From: CAVZOY01 sp963777095 | Lineage (GTDB): Bacteria > Actinomycetota > Actinomycetes > Mycobacteriales > Geodermatophilaceae | Length of the DNA: 64,000 nucleotides | Assembly: GCA_963777095.1 (NCBI GenBank) | Contig: CAVZOY010000001.1 | Location: 62,001-126,000 of the forward strand | Reading direction: 5' to 3' | In this document: piece after piece, positions 56,914-64,000 of the stretch | Numbering within the stretch: the first letter of the stretch is position 1 | Layout: every line of letters starts with the position of its first letter | Translations under genes and position numbers: made by a program | Notes under the pieces: model-generated | Database searches by the model: none | Told to the model about the DNA's origin: nothing | Seen by the model: only the letters and a program-made list of their open reading frames with translations

Positions 56914-58683
56914 GTGCTCCGCACCCACGACGCCGGAACGCTGCGCGCCTCCGACGCCGGCACCACCGTCACCCTCGCCGGCTGGGTCGCCCGTCGGCGC
57001 GACCACGGTGGGGTGGTCTTCGTCGACCTGCGTGACGCCTCCGGTTACGTGCAGGTCGTCGTCCGCGAGGAGGAGGCCCACGCGCTGCGGGCCGAGTTCT
57101 GCATCCTGGTGACCGGCGAGGTGCGCCGCCGTCCGCAGGGCAACGAGAACCCGGACCTGCCCACGGGCGAGGTCGAGGTCGCCACCTCGGAGCTGCGGGT
57201 GCTCTCGCCGTCCGCGCCGCTGCCCTTCCCGATCGAGACCGACGCCGCCGCCGGCGACGACGTGCGCTACCGGTACCGCTACCTCGACCTGCGCCGGCAG
57301 GGCCCGGCCAGGACCCTGCGGCTGCGGTCGGAGGTCAACCGGATCGCCCGCGACGTCATGGCCTCGCACGGCTTCGTCGAGGTGGAGACGCCGGACCTCA
57401 CCCGGTCGACGCCCGAGGGCGCGCGCGACTTCGTCGTGCCGGTGCGCCTGCAGCCGGGCAAGTGGTACGCACTGCCGCAGTCGCCGCAGCTGTTCAAGCA
57501 GCTGCTGATGATCGGCGGGCTCGAGCGGTACTACCAGATCGCGCGGTGCTTCCGGGACGAGGACTTCCGCGCCGACCGGCAGCCGGAGTTCACCCAGCTC
57601 GACTTCGAGATGAGCTTCGTCGAGCGGGACGACGTCCTGGCGATCGCCGAGGACGTCGTCCGAGCGCTCTGGAAGGAGCTCGCGGGCCACGACGTCGCGG
57701 AGATCCCGCGGATGTCCTACCGCGAGGCCATGGACCGCTTCGGGTCGGACAAGCCGGACCTGCGCTACGGACTGGAGCTCACCGAGCTGACGTCGTACTT
57801 CGCGTCGACGCCGTTCCGGGTGTTCCAGGCGCCGTACGTCGGCGCGGTCGTGATGCCCGGCGGCGGGTCGCAGCCGCGGCGCGCGTTCGACGCGTGGCAG
57901 GACTGGGCGAAGTCGCGGGGCGCGAAGGGTCTCGCCTACGTGACCGTGGGCGAGGACGGTGAGCTCGGCGGTCCGGTCGCGAAGAACATCTCCGACGAGG
58001 AGCGGGCCGGTCTCGTGGCGGCCGTGGGCGCCTCGCCGGGTGACTGCGTCTTCTTCGCCGCCGGGCAGCGCCGCTCGTCGCAGGAGCTGCTGGGGGCGGC
58101 GCGGGTCGAGATCGCCCGACGGCAGTCGCTCGTGGAGCCGGGTACCTGGTCGTTCCTGTTCGTCGTGGACTTCCCGATGTTCGAGCAGACCGAATCCGGC
58201 GACTGGACGTTCATGCACCACCCCTTCACCTCGCCGACGCCGGAGTGGCGGGAGACGTTCGCCGACGACAAGAGCAACGCGCTCTCCGACGCCTACGACC
58301 TGGTCGTGAACGGCAACGAGCTGGCCAGCGGCTCGGTGCGTATCCACGACGCGGAGCTGCAGGAGCGCGTGTTCGAGACGCTCGGCATGTCCCGGGAGGA
58401 GGCGCGCGAGCGGTTCGGCTTCTTCCTCGACGCGTTCGCCTACGGCCCGCCGCCGCACGCCGGCGCGGCCATCGGCTGGGACCGCACGGTCGCGCTGCTC
58501 GCCGGCGTGGAGTCCATCCGCGAGGTCATCGCCTTTCCGAAGACCGGCGCGGGCTTCGACCCGCTCACCGGGGCGCCGACGCCGATCACCGACGCCCAGC
58601 GCACCGAGGCCGGCATCGACGCCAAGCCGGAGGAGCCGGACGAGGACGCCGCCGGGGGCCCCAACCTGATCAACGCGCGGTAG
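56914..58683 (+). CDS. aspS: Aspartyl-tRNA synthetase
   Basis: A 589-residue bacterial-type class II synthetase. N-terminal OB fold (about 1-105, LAGWVARRRDHGGVVFVDLR), motif 1/2 region with QSPQLFKQLLMIGGLERYYQ and FRDEDFRADRQPEFTQLDFE, the GAD insertion (about 285-410), then FLFVVDFPMFEQTESG, HHPFTSPTPEW and motif 3 GWDRTVALLAGVESIREVIA. In actinobacteria this enzyme is often non-discriminating and also loads tRNA-Asn for GatCAB; that cannot be read safely here. GTG 56914 has GAAAGG upstream. Confidence 0.96.
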   Translation: MLRTHDAGTLRASDAGTTVTLAGWVARRRDHGGVVFVDLRDASGYVQVVVREEEAHALRAEFCILVTGEVRRRPQGNENPDLPTGEVEVATSELRVLSPSAPLPFPIETDAAAGDDVRYRYRYLDLRRQGPARTLRLRSEVNRIARDVMASHGFVEVETPDLTRSTPEGARDFVVPVRLQPGKWYALPQSPQLFKQLLMIGGLERYYQIARCFRDEDFRADRQPEFTQLDFEMSFVERDDVLAIAEDVVRALWKELAGHDVAEIPRMSYREAMDRFGSDKPDLRYGLELTELTSYFASTPFRVFQAPYVGAVVMPGGGSQPRRAFDAWQDWAKSRGAKGLAYVTVGEDGELGGPVAKNISDEERAGLVAAVGASPGDCVFFAAGQRRSSQELLGAARVEIARRQSLVEPGTWSFLFVVDFPMFEQTESGDWTFMHHPFTSPTPEWRETFADDKSNALSDAYDLVVNGNELASGSVRIHDAELQERVFETLGMSREEARERFGFFLDAFAYGPPPHAGAAIGWDRTVALLAGVESIREVIAFPKTGAGFDPLTGAPTPITDAQRTEAGIDAKPEEPDEDAAGGPNLINAR

Positions 58684-58686
58684 GGC

Positions 58687-58998
58687 TCACATCAGCGGGA
58701 CCGACGTCTCCCGCTCCACCTCGGCGAGGATCTCCGAGCCGGTGACGACCTTCTCGGCGAAGTGCCGGTGCATCCACGCCAGGTGGTCGTGCCGGCTGCG
58801 CATGATCCGCAGCGTGTCCCAGTTCGGGAACACCTGCTGCAGGACGTGCACCTCCATGAGGCGGGGGTCGACCTCGTAGACGTGCTCGAAGGTCGTCTGC
58901 GCGACCTCGCTGACCCGTTCGGCCGGCGGCGGGGTGTGCTGCTCGGCGAAGCGGTACGCCGCCGTGGCGGCCGGACCGGTGGGCTGCTCGCTGCTCAT
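58687..58998 (-). CDS. Small protein linked to the FAD oxidase gene (103 residues)
   Basis: A 103-residue soluble protein whose ATG overlaps the stop of the upstream FAD-oxidase gene (ATGA), so it is the last gene of that operon. Sequence includes EVAQTTFEHVYEVDPRLMEV, HVLQQVFPNWDTLRIMRSRH and HDHLAWMHRHFAEKVVTG. The cluster of histidines (SRHDHLAWMHRHF) could bind metal. I recognise no family. By position it probably assists or modifies the oxidase/Fe-S pair. Confidence 0.75.
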   Translation of the reverse strand: MSSEQPTGPAATAAYRFAEQHTPPPAERVSEVAQTTFEHVYEVDPRLMEVHVLQQVFPNWDTLRIMRSRHDHLAWMHRHFAEKVVTGSEILAEVERETSVPLM

Positions 58999-60548
58999 CC
59001 CGCGTCCCCTCCGTAGGCCCGGTTCAGCAGGTACTTGCCGGGATTCATGATGTTGTTCGGGTCGAGCGTGCGCTTGACGTCGAGCATCACGTCGAAGCCG
59101 CGGCCCAGCTCCTCGGGCAGCAGGTCGACCTCGCCCTCGCGGCAGCTGCCGTGGCAGGCGCTCATGGAGCCGCCGTGGGCGATCGCGACCGCGGCGATGT
59201 CCCGCTTGGCCTTCGTCCAGGCCGCCCACGCCCGGTCGTCCAGCCGCTGCTCCCAGATGCCGACGTCGATCTCGGTGAGGTAGTCGACGCCGGTGCTGCC
59301 CGACGTGTAGGCGAACATGCCCCAGTCGTCGAAGACGTCGGTCCTCCGGCGCAGGTCGGCCATGATCTCGTGCCACGCCTTGCTGACCGCGGGAACGGCG
59401 GAGAAGTTGACGGCGGCGTCCTCGCAGTGCCAGGACATGGGGATGACCTGGCCGTCCTTGGTCCGCCCGTGCAGCGGCGTGGCGTACCGGTCGTGCCGGG
59501 CGGCCCAGTCGCCCTCGGAGATCTCGTCCCCGAGATAGCGCGCGCCGTGCTCCTTGGCGATGCGGAACAGCCGCTTCCCGCCCGCCCGCACCTCGTCCTC
59601 GTAGCCGTACATGACCGCGCACACCAGCGCCCGCACGTCGGCCGGCTGCGGGATGTAGGCCTCGTCGTCGCGGCGCAGGTAGGCGACCTTGTGCTCGTCG
59701 AAGAGGACGGCACCGGCGAACGTCGCCACCCCGGCGCGGGCCAGCGCTCCGGTGCAGGCGTGGGCGGCGTCGTAGTCGTCGAACGACCAGAACGGCGAGA
59801 GCTCGGCCTCCGGCTTGGGGAAGAGCTTCAGCGTCGCCTTCGTCGCGATGCCCAGCGTGCCCTGGTGCCCCATGAACAGGTGCTTGAGCTGGTAGCCGCT
59901 GGAGGACTTGCTGATCTTCCGCCCGATGCCGTCGCCCACGTGCAGGACGTCACCGGTGGGCAGCACGTGGTCGAAGCTCAGGACCAGGTCACGGGTGTGC
60001 CCGTACCGCGCGCCGATCAGGGACCACCCACTGGTGCCGATGCGCCCGCCGACCAGCGAGCACGGGTAGGACGCCGGGTCGTCGGGGTAGAAGAGCCCGT
60101 GCTGGGCCAGGCGCTCGTTGAGCTTGAGCATGTTGATCCCGGTGCCGACCGTGACGGTCCGGTTGACCAGGTCGAGCTCGTGGATCTGGTTCATCCGCTT
60201 GACGTCGACGACGATCCCGCGGTGGTGGGGGACCGCCCCGTCGGTCAGCCCGGTCCCGCCGTCGCGGGGGACGACCGGGATCCGCAGCTCGTTGGCGATG
60301 CGGACGACGGCCGCCACCTGCTCGGTCGAGGTCGGCAGGACGACGGCGTCCGGCACGCGGTCGGACCACCGGTGCACCGGGAACGGGGCGGGCACCCGCG
60401 CCCGGTTGTAGCGGTCGGTCTTGGCCAGCAGGATCTGGTCGTCGGCGAGGACGCCGCGCAGGGCCGTCACGAGCGTGCTGAGCCGCGCGTCGTCCAGCGG
60501 CGGCGTCGTGAACGGCTCCGACGTGATGACGGGCTGGGTCGCGGTCAT
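58995..60548 (-). CDS. FAD-linked oxidase (GlcD / D-lactate dehydrogenase-like)
   Basis: A 517-residue flavoprotein of the FAD_binding_4 plus FAD-oxidase_C type. The PCMH-type FAD domain has VVPRDGGTGLTDGAVPHHRG and IHELDLVNRTVTVGTGINML, SLVGGRIGTSGWSLIGARYG and GIGRKISKSSSGYQLKHLFM; the C-terminal cap has FGAVPAVSK-like substrate region and ends with GRGFDVMLDVKRTLDPNNIM. These enzymes oxidise 2-hydroxy acids such as D-lactate, glycolate or 2-hydroxyglutarate. The next gene upstream encodes an Fe-S/CCG protein, the usual electron acceptor subunit. ATG 60548 lies 2 bases after the upstream stop. Confidence 0.9.
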   Translation of the reverse strand: MTATQPVITSEPFTTPPLDDARLSTLVTALRGVLADDQILLAKTDRYNRARVPAPFPVHRWSDRVPDAVVLPTSTEQVAAVVRIANELRIPVVPRDGGTGLTDGAVPHHRGIVVDVKRMNQIHELDLVNRTVTVGTGINMLKLNERLAQHGLFYPDDPASYPCSLVGGRIGTSGWSLIGARYGHTRDLVLSFDHVLPTGDVLHVGDGIGRKISKSSSGYQLKHLFMGHQGTLGIATKATLKLFPKPEAELSPFWSFDDYDAAHACTGALARAGVATFAGAVLFDEHKVAYLRRDDEAYIPQPADVRALVCAVMYGYEDEVRAGGKRLFRIAKEHGARYLGDEISEGDWAARHDRYATPLHGRTKDGQVIPMSWHCEDAAVNFSAVPAVSKAWHEIMADLRRRTDVFDDWGMFAYTSGSTGVDYLTEIDVGIWEQRLDDRAWAAWTKAKRDIAAVAIAHGGSMSACHGSCREGEVDLLPEELGRGFDVMLDVKRTLDPNNIMNPGKYLLNRAYGGDAG

Positions 60549-60550
60549 GA

Positions 60551-62020
60551 TCAGTGCCCCCCGCATCCGCAGCCGGCGACGTTCCCACAGCCGCCGCCCG
60601 CGCCGGCGCATGTTCCGCGGGATCGCCGGGCCCGGCCCGGGACGCCGGTGCGCTCCTGCGCGAGGCGCCGGTCGCCGACGTCACCGCGCGAGCCGCCCAC
60701 CTCTATGCCCAGGGACTGGGCGAACAGCTCGTGCAGGTCGACGACGTCGATGTCCTCCGCGTCGCCCGCCTCGCTCAGCGGCCGCTCGGACCACGGGCAG
60801 GCGCTCACCAGGGTGTCGACGTCGAGCTCCGCGGCCCGCTCCAGCCGCGCGGCGCTGATCTTCGCGGTGAGCTCGGGCTTCTCGATCGGCAGGCCGCCCC
60901 CGCCGCCCGAGCAGTACGACCACTGGGTCACCCGGTCGACGTCCTCGAAGCGCAGGCCGGGGATGGCCCGCAGCAGTTCGCGGGGCTCGGCCCAGATGCC
61001 CTTGCGCTTGTTCAGCCGGCACGGGTCGTGGTACGTGATCGCCCGGTCCACCGGCACCGACGGGGTGAGCCGGCCCTCGCGCAACAGCTGCGCGAGCACC
61101 TCGATGACGAGGACGACCTCGATGTCGAACTCCTCGCCGAAGTACTTCGGGTAGTCCTCGGTGAAGCTGATGTAGTCGTGCGGGTCCAGCACGAGGACCC
61201 GCCTGGTCCCCGTCGCCCGCCAGTTGTCGAGGTTGTGCCGGGCGAAGCGCTGGGCCTGCTCGGCGTAGCCCATCTCCGCGGCGGGGCCGCCGCAGCACCA
61301 CTGCTCGCCCATCAGGCCGAACTCGTAGCCGGCCATCTGCAGCATCTGGGCCACCGCCCGCGGCACCGACGTCCGGTAGAACGCCGCCTCGCAGTCGACG
61401 AAGAGCACCGTCTCGCCGCCGATCGGGATGTCCAGCCCGTCGGCCCAGTCGCGCACCCGCTCCTGGCTGACCGGCGTCTCACCCAGCACCGGCTCGTGCG
61501 TCCGCAGGTCGGTGCGCTCGTTCCAGCTCTGCCAGCCCGGCTGGTGCACGCCGCTCTCGACGGCGAGGGAGCGCACGGCCTTGACCACGTCGACGGTGCG
61601 CGTGCGGAAGCGGTAGAAGTCCCCGGTGAACAGCGTGTTGGGACACCGCAGTTCGCAGGCGCCGCACTGGGTGCAGTTGACGTAGTCGGCGGCGACGTCG
61701 GCGATGTCGAGCTCGCCGCGCTCCATCGCGATCACGTTCGCGTGGAACGCCGTGGGCGTCCACGACTCGTTGCGCTCCACCTGGGTCACCGGGCAGACCT
61801 CGCGGCAGAACTTGTGGCCGGAGGAGAAGCAGTTGTACGACGCGTTGCGCCACTGTTCGACGAAGGCGGCCGTCCGCGGGTCGGCGACCGGGTCCGGGAG
61901 GGGGGCGGCGAGCTCCTCGGGGTAGGTCGCCAGCTCCGGCGGATTGGACGGCGCGCCGGGGGTGAAGGGCTGCGACAGGGCGTCTCCGCCCGCCGATCGG
62001 TCGGGTCGTACCTGTGTCAC
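60551..62020 (-). CDS. Iron-sulfur oxidoreductase with two CCG domains (GlcF/LutA-like) and Cys-Gly tail
   Basis: A 489-residue protein. The N-terminal 4Fe-4S part has CFSSGHKFCREVCPVTQ and VNCTQCGACELRCPN; two CCG (DUF3400/heterodisulfide-reductase type) domains follow, with GEQWCCGGPAAEMGYAEQ and TYHDPCRLNKRKG, QWSYCSGGGGGLPIEKPEL. It would pass electrons from the FAD oxidase to the respiratory chain. The C-terminus is unusual: GTCAGAGGGCGNVAGCGCGG, with four cysteines in a Gly-rich tail not found in GlcF or LutA. GTG 62020 has GAGGGAG 7 bases upstream. First gene of the minus-strand operon; divergent from the GntR regulator. Confidence 0.9.
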   Translation of the reverse strand: MTQVRPDRSAGGDALSQPFTPGAPSNPPELATYPEELAAPLPDPVADPRTAAFVEQWRNASYNCFSSGHKFCREVCPVTQVERNESWTPTAFHANVIAMERGELDIADVAADYVNCTQCGACELRCPNTLFTGDFYRFRTRTVDVVKAVRSLAVESGVHQPGWQSWNERTDLRTHEPVLGETPVSQERVRDWADGLDIPIGGETVLFVDCEAAFYRTSVPRAVAQMLQMAGYEFGLMGEQWCCGGPAAEMGYAEQAQRFARHNLDNWRATGTRRVLVLDPHDYISFTEDYPKYFGEEFDIEVVLVIEVLAQLLREGRLTPSVPVDRAITYHDPCRLNKRKGIWAEPRELLRAIPGLRFEDVDRVTQWSYCSGGGGGLPIEKPELTAKISAARLERAAELDVDTLVSACPWSERPLSEAGDAEDIDVVDLHELFAQSLGIEVGGSRGDVGDRRLAQERTGVPGRARRSRGTCAGAGGGCGNVAGCGCGGH

Positions 62021-62075
62021 GAAGAGCTCCCTCGTGGCGGGGATTCCAGAACGGGATCTCACGCTAACGGGCCAA

Positions 62076-62099
62076 ACCTATGGGATCAACGGTTAACCG
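62076..62099. promoter_or_regulatory. Putative operator/promoter region between the Fe-S gene and gntR
   Basis: The 135-base divergent region holds ACCTAT (62076-62081) and the palindrome CGGTTAACCG (62090-62099). ACCTAT recurs as an inverted repeat before the permease gene (63704-63721), which suggests sites for the regulator encoded here. Confidence 0.4.
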
Positions 62100-62154
62100 G
62101 AAGTCGGTCGCAGTGCGAGACTGACGCCGACGTCGGCTCGGGGAGGGCGGCAGC

Positions 62155-62940
62155 GTGCAGTTGCTGAGCGGGGACGCCCGTCGCGCCGTGTTCGCGCCCC
62201 TGGACGACGGCGCCCTCCGCAGCGAGGCCGTCGTCCGTCGCGTGGGCAGCGCGATCGCCCTCGGGCTGCTCGGCGACGGCGAGCAGCTGCCGGCGGAGAC
62301 GGAGCTGGCGACGATGCTCAACGTCTCCACCGTCACGCTGCGCGAGGCGCTGTCCGACCTGCGCAAGCTCGGCCTGGTGGACACCCGGCGCGGCCGGGGT
62401 GGCGGCAGCTTCGTCCGCGCCCGCGACGACGCCCTGGCCGAGCTGGCCGACGCCCGGCTGGCCGACCTCGGCACCACGGACCTGCGCGAGCTCGGCGACG
62501 TGCACGGCGCGGTCGCGTCGGCGGCGGCCCGACTGGCCGCGTCCCGGGCGTCCCCGCACGAGATCAGCCGGCTGCGCGACATCGTCGACCGGCTGGCCGC
62601 GACCGAGTCGGTGCCCGACCAGCGGCGGATCGACGGCCGTTTCTACGTCGAGGTGGCCGCGTGCGCCCAGTCGGTGCGGCTGACCATGCAGGAGATGGAG
62701 CTGCACCTCGAGCTCGGCCAGCTGCCCTGGCCGCCCGCCGGGGCGCCGCGGCTGCTCGGCACCATCGTGGCCAGCCATCGCGCGGTCGTCGACGCGATCG
62801 AGGCCCGCGACAGCGCGCGGGCGCGGGCCATCACGGAGCAGCACATCGACACCCGCACGATCTGGGCGGTGGAGCTGCACCTCGCGCGGTTGAAGGGCCA
62901 GCCCGAGGCGGCCGGCCCGGCGCGGGAGGCAGCCGGATGA
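62155..62940 (+). CDS. GntR-family transcriptional regulator (FadR/FCD subfamily)
   Basis: A 261-residue regulator. The winged helix (about 20-85) has LPAETELATMLNVSTVTLRE and LVDTRRGRGGGSFV, the DNA-recognition part of GntR proteins. The C-terminal FCD-like all-helical domain (about 100-245) has metal or ligand histidines in VASHRAVVDAIEARDS and ITEQHIDTRTIW. FCD regulators usually sense a carboxylic acid and repress a catabolic operon, here probably the divergent oxidase genes and the permease gene. The GTG start at 62155 has GGAGGGCGG upstream. Coupled to the next gene (ATGA). Confidence 0.9.
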   Translation: MQLLSGDARRAVFAPLDDGALRSEAVVRRVGSAIALGLLGDGEQLPAETELATMLNVSTVTLREALSDLRKLGLVDTRRGRGGGSFVRARDDALAELADARLADLGTTDLRELGDVHGAVASAAARLAASRASPHEISRLRDIVDRLAATESVPDQRRIDGRFYVEVAACAQSVRLTMQEMELHLELGQLPWPPAGAPRLLGTIVASHRAVVDAIEARDSARARAITEQHIDTRTIWAVELHLARLKGQPEAAGPAREAAG

Positions 62941-63659
62941 CCCCGGTCCGCACGACGGACGCCGAGCGGATCGCCACCGCCGTCACCGAGGTGATCGAAC
63001 GGGTCTTCGGCGCCGTCGCCGAGATCCGGCCCGCGGCGTTGCAGGTGCTCCAGGCAGAGCCGGACGGCATCGAGACATCCGCCGGGCTCGAGCAGCAGGT
63101 GCGCACGCTGCTGGGCGCGCCCGGGCAGTTCGCGGTCGGGCTCGGGCTGATCGTGGCCCCCCGCCCGGGCAACGGGTTCCGCCGCCGGCTGCACTGGTGG
63201 CAGGTGGATCCGGTGGCCGACCGTCTCGTCGCGCTCGACCCGGACCTCCGCTCGTCCAGCCTGGGGTTCTACGACTACACGGCCGCCGACTGGTTCGCCG
63301 TGCCGCTGCGTACCGGCCGCCGCCACGTCGTCGGTCCCTACGTCGACGTCCACGGAACGGGTCGTTACGTGCTGACCCTCACGGAGCCGGTCGTCTCGGA
63401 CGGCGAGTTCCTGGGTGTCGTCGGCGCCGACGTCCCGGTTCCCCGGTTCGAGAGCCACCTCCTTCGCGTGCTCGCCGCCGTGGATGCGCCGTTCCTGGTC
63501 GTGAACGACGAGGACCGGGTCGTGCTGTCCACGTCGCCGCATCCGCTGGTCGGCGACCGCCTCCCTGCGGGCAGCGGTCCTGCCGGGCCGGCCGCGCCCG
63601 TGCCCGGGGTGCCGTGGCAGGTCCGGCTCAGCGCCGCGGGGCCTTCGCCCGGGGCCTGA
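62937..63659 (+). CDS. Cache-domain-like sensory protein
   Basis: A 240-residue protein whose core (about 60-190) looks like a PDC/Cache ligand-binding domain: FAVGLGLIVAPRPGNGFRRR, LHWWQVDPVADRLVALDPDL, SSSLGFYDYTAADWFAVPLR, the conserved GPYVDVHGTGRYVLTLTEPV and GEFLGVVGADVPVPRFES. Unlike most Cache proteins it has no membrane helix, kinase or methyl-accepting part, so it must act in the cytoplasm, presumably with the GntR protein it is coupled to. No residue-level function can be given. Confidence 0.75.
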   Translation: MTPVRTTDAERIATAVTEVIERVFGAVAEIRPAALQVLQAEPDGIETSAGLEQQVRTLLGAPGQFAVGLGLIVAPRPGNGFRRRLHWWQVDPVADRLVALDPDLRSSSLGFYDYTAADWFAVPLRTGRRHVVGPYVDVHGTGRYVLTLTEPVVSDGEFLGVVGADVPVPRFESHLLRVLAAVDAPFLVVNDEDRVVLSTSPHPLVGDRLPAGSGPAGPAAPVPGVPWQVRLSAAGPSPGA

Positions 63660-63703
63660 GCGCGGACACGCCAGGGCGCCCAGCGCTCGGGTCTTGCTCT
63701 ATG

Positions 63704-63721
63704 ACCTATGGCTCTATAGGT
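63704..63721. promoter_or_regulatory. Inverted repeat ACCTAT-N6-ATAGGT upstream of the permease gene
   Basis: A 6-bp inverted repeat with 6-base spacer in a locally AT-rich stretch, about 80 bases before the permease start. A plausible GntR operator overlapping a promoter (TATAGG-like). Confidence 0.45.
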
Positions 63722-63799
63722 TTCGGCGCGTTCTGTGACCCACGGCACTCCACACGGAGGGCCGTGGGGCCGGCCCGCCGATCCTCAGGAGAACCTTCG

Positions 63800-64000
63800 G
63801 TGACCCGACCCGACGCACCACATTCCCGTTCGGCCGACGACGAGCAGCTGGCCGCGCTGGGCTACACCGGCGAGTTCGAGCGAGGCATGGGCCTCTGGGC
63901 GAACATGGCGCTCGGGTTCACGTACCTGTCGCCGCTGGTCGGCGTCTACTCGCTGTGGGCCTTCAGCCTGTCCATCGGCGGGCCGCCGGCCATCTGGTGG
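63800..64000 (+). CDS. APC-family amino-acid permease, N-terminal end (partial)
   Basis: Only the first 67 codons are in the window. GTG 63800 has CAGGAG 8 bases upstream. The start is hydrophilic (DDEQLAALGYTGEFERGMGL), then the first membrane helix with LWANMALGFTYLSPLVGVYS and SLWAFSLSIGGPPAIWW, typical of the amino-acid/polyamine/organocation superfamily (GABA- or ethanolamine-permease-like). It probably imports the substrate used by the neighbouring oxidase locus. Confidence 0.85.
   Translation, partial: MTRPDAPHSRSADDEQLAALGYTGEFERGMGLWANMALGFTYLSPLVGVYSLWAFSLSIGGPPAIWW

Overview
The window is high-GC DNA from an actinobacterium. The evidence is: very strong G/C bias at third codon positions; phosphatidylinositol-mannoside genes (PI synthase, PatA-type acyltransferase, PimA); an ANTAR-domain PdtaR regulator; an SsgA/SsgB-like protein; a SigK/RskA-like pair; a mycothiol-type (MDMPI) protein; a chromosomal aac(2') gene; and many GTG starts sitting 6-8 bases after a TANNNT -10 box, the signature of leaderless mRNA. 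Gene order resembles Geodermatophilaceae (Blastococcus, Geodermatophilus, Modestobacter), but the family is inferred, not proven. Nearly everything is ordinary chromosome. I see no rRNA, CRISPR array, transposase or prophage.

Layout. 1-7.7 kb: end of gltD, pyk, tesB, an OafA-like acyltransferase, a PLP decarboxylase, an unusual tRNA with CAA anticodon plus a second copy of its 3' half, and pdtaR. 7.9-13.7 kb: a branched-chain amino-acid ABC transporter, livK on + facing livH-M-G-F on -. 13.9-26.9 kb: GNAT protein, thioesterase, polA, aac(2'), small proteins, a methyltransferase, rpsA, coaE, an esterase, a VOC protein, three tRNAs (Val-GAC, Cys-GCA, Gly-GCC), an SsgB-like gene, sigK-rskA and a PGPGW membrane protein. 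27.0-31.9 kb: tRNA-Val(CAC) followed by an 840-bp segment bounded by a tRNA-derived repeat, two RibD-like reductases, two lipoproteins, HNH, MOSC and CapA. 32.0-39.1 kb: the co-directional, tightly packed run thrS-HIT-pgsA-patA-pimA-lemA-like-pdxS. 39.1-42.2 kb: an accessory block (membrane protein, MDMPI, glycosyltransferase). 42.3-50.2 kb: a pdxT/yebC deletion scar, ruvCAB, a cassette of two tiny peptides plus a TPR protein, then yajC-secD-secF-apt. 50.3-58.7 kb: rel, a cyclophilin, an MBL hydrolase, hisS, an aldo/keto reductase and aspS. 58.7-64.0 kb: a catabolic locus (FAD oxidase, Fe-S/CCG protein, FCD-type GntR regulator, Cache-like protein, APC permease).

Two cautions frame the reading. 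First, livK, livF, livG, livM, livH, polA, ruvB, the TPR gene, yajC, secD and secF are all out of frame as written. Every break can be repaired by removing one extra G that follows a C on the coding strand (about 31 sites). Because essential genes (polA, secD, secF) carry the same signature as the liv genes, consensus error is more likely than gene decay. Second, some rearrangements cannot be explained by single-base errors: livK has its C-terminal half before its N-terminal half, pdxT codon 12 is joined to the last 31 codons of yebC, and the last 100 bp of ruvB are repeated at the end of the TPR gene.

The best candidate for an undescribed system is the cassette at 44986-46049. Two coupled ORFs of 39 and 43 codons have hydrophobic N-termini and nearly identical HNETLxLD C-termini. 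They overlap a TPR protein gene by 4 bases, an arrangement that suggests a secreted or membrane peptide with a TPR partner.
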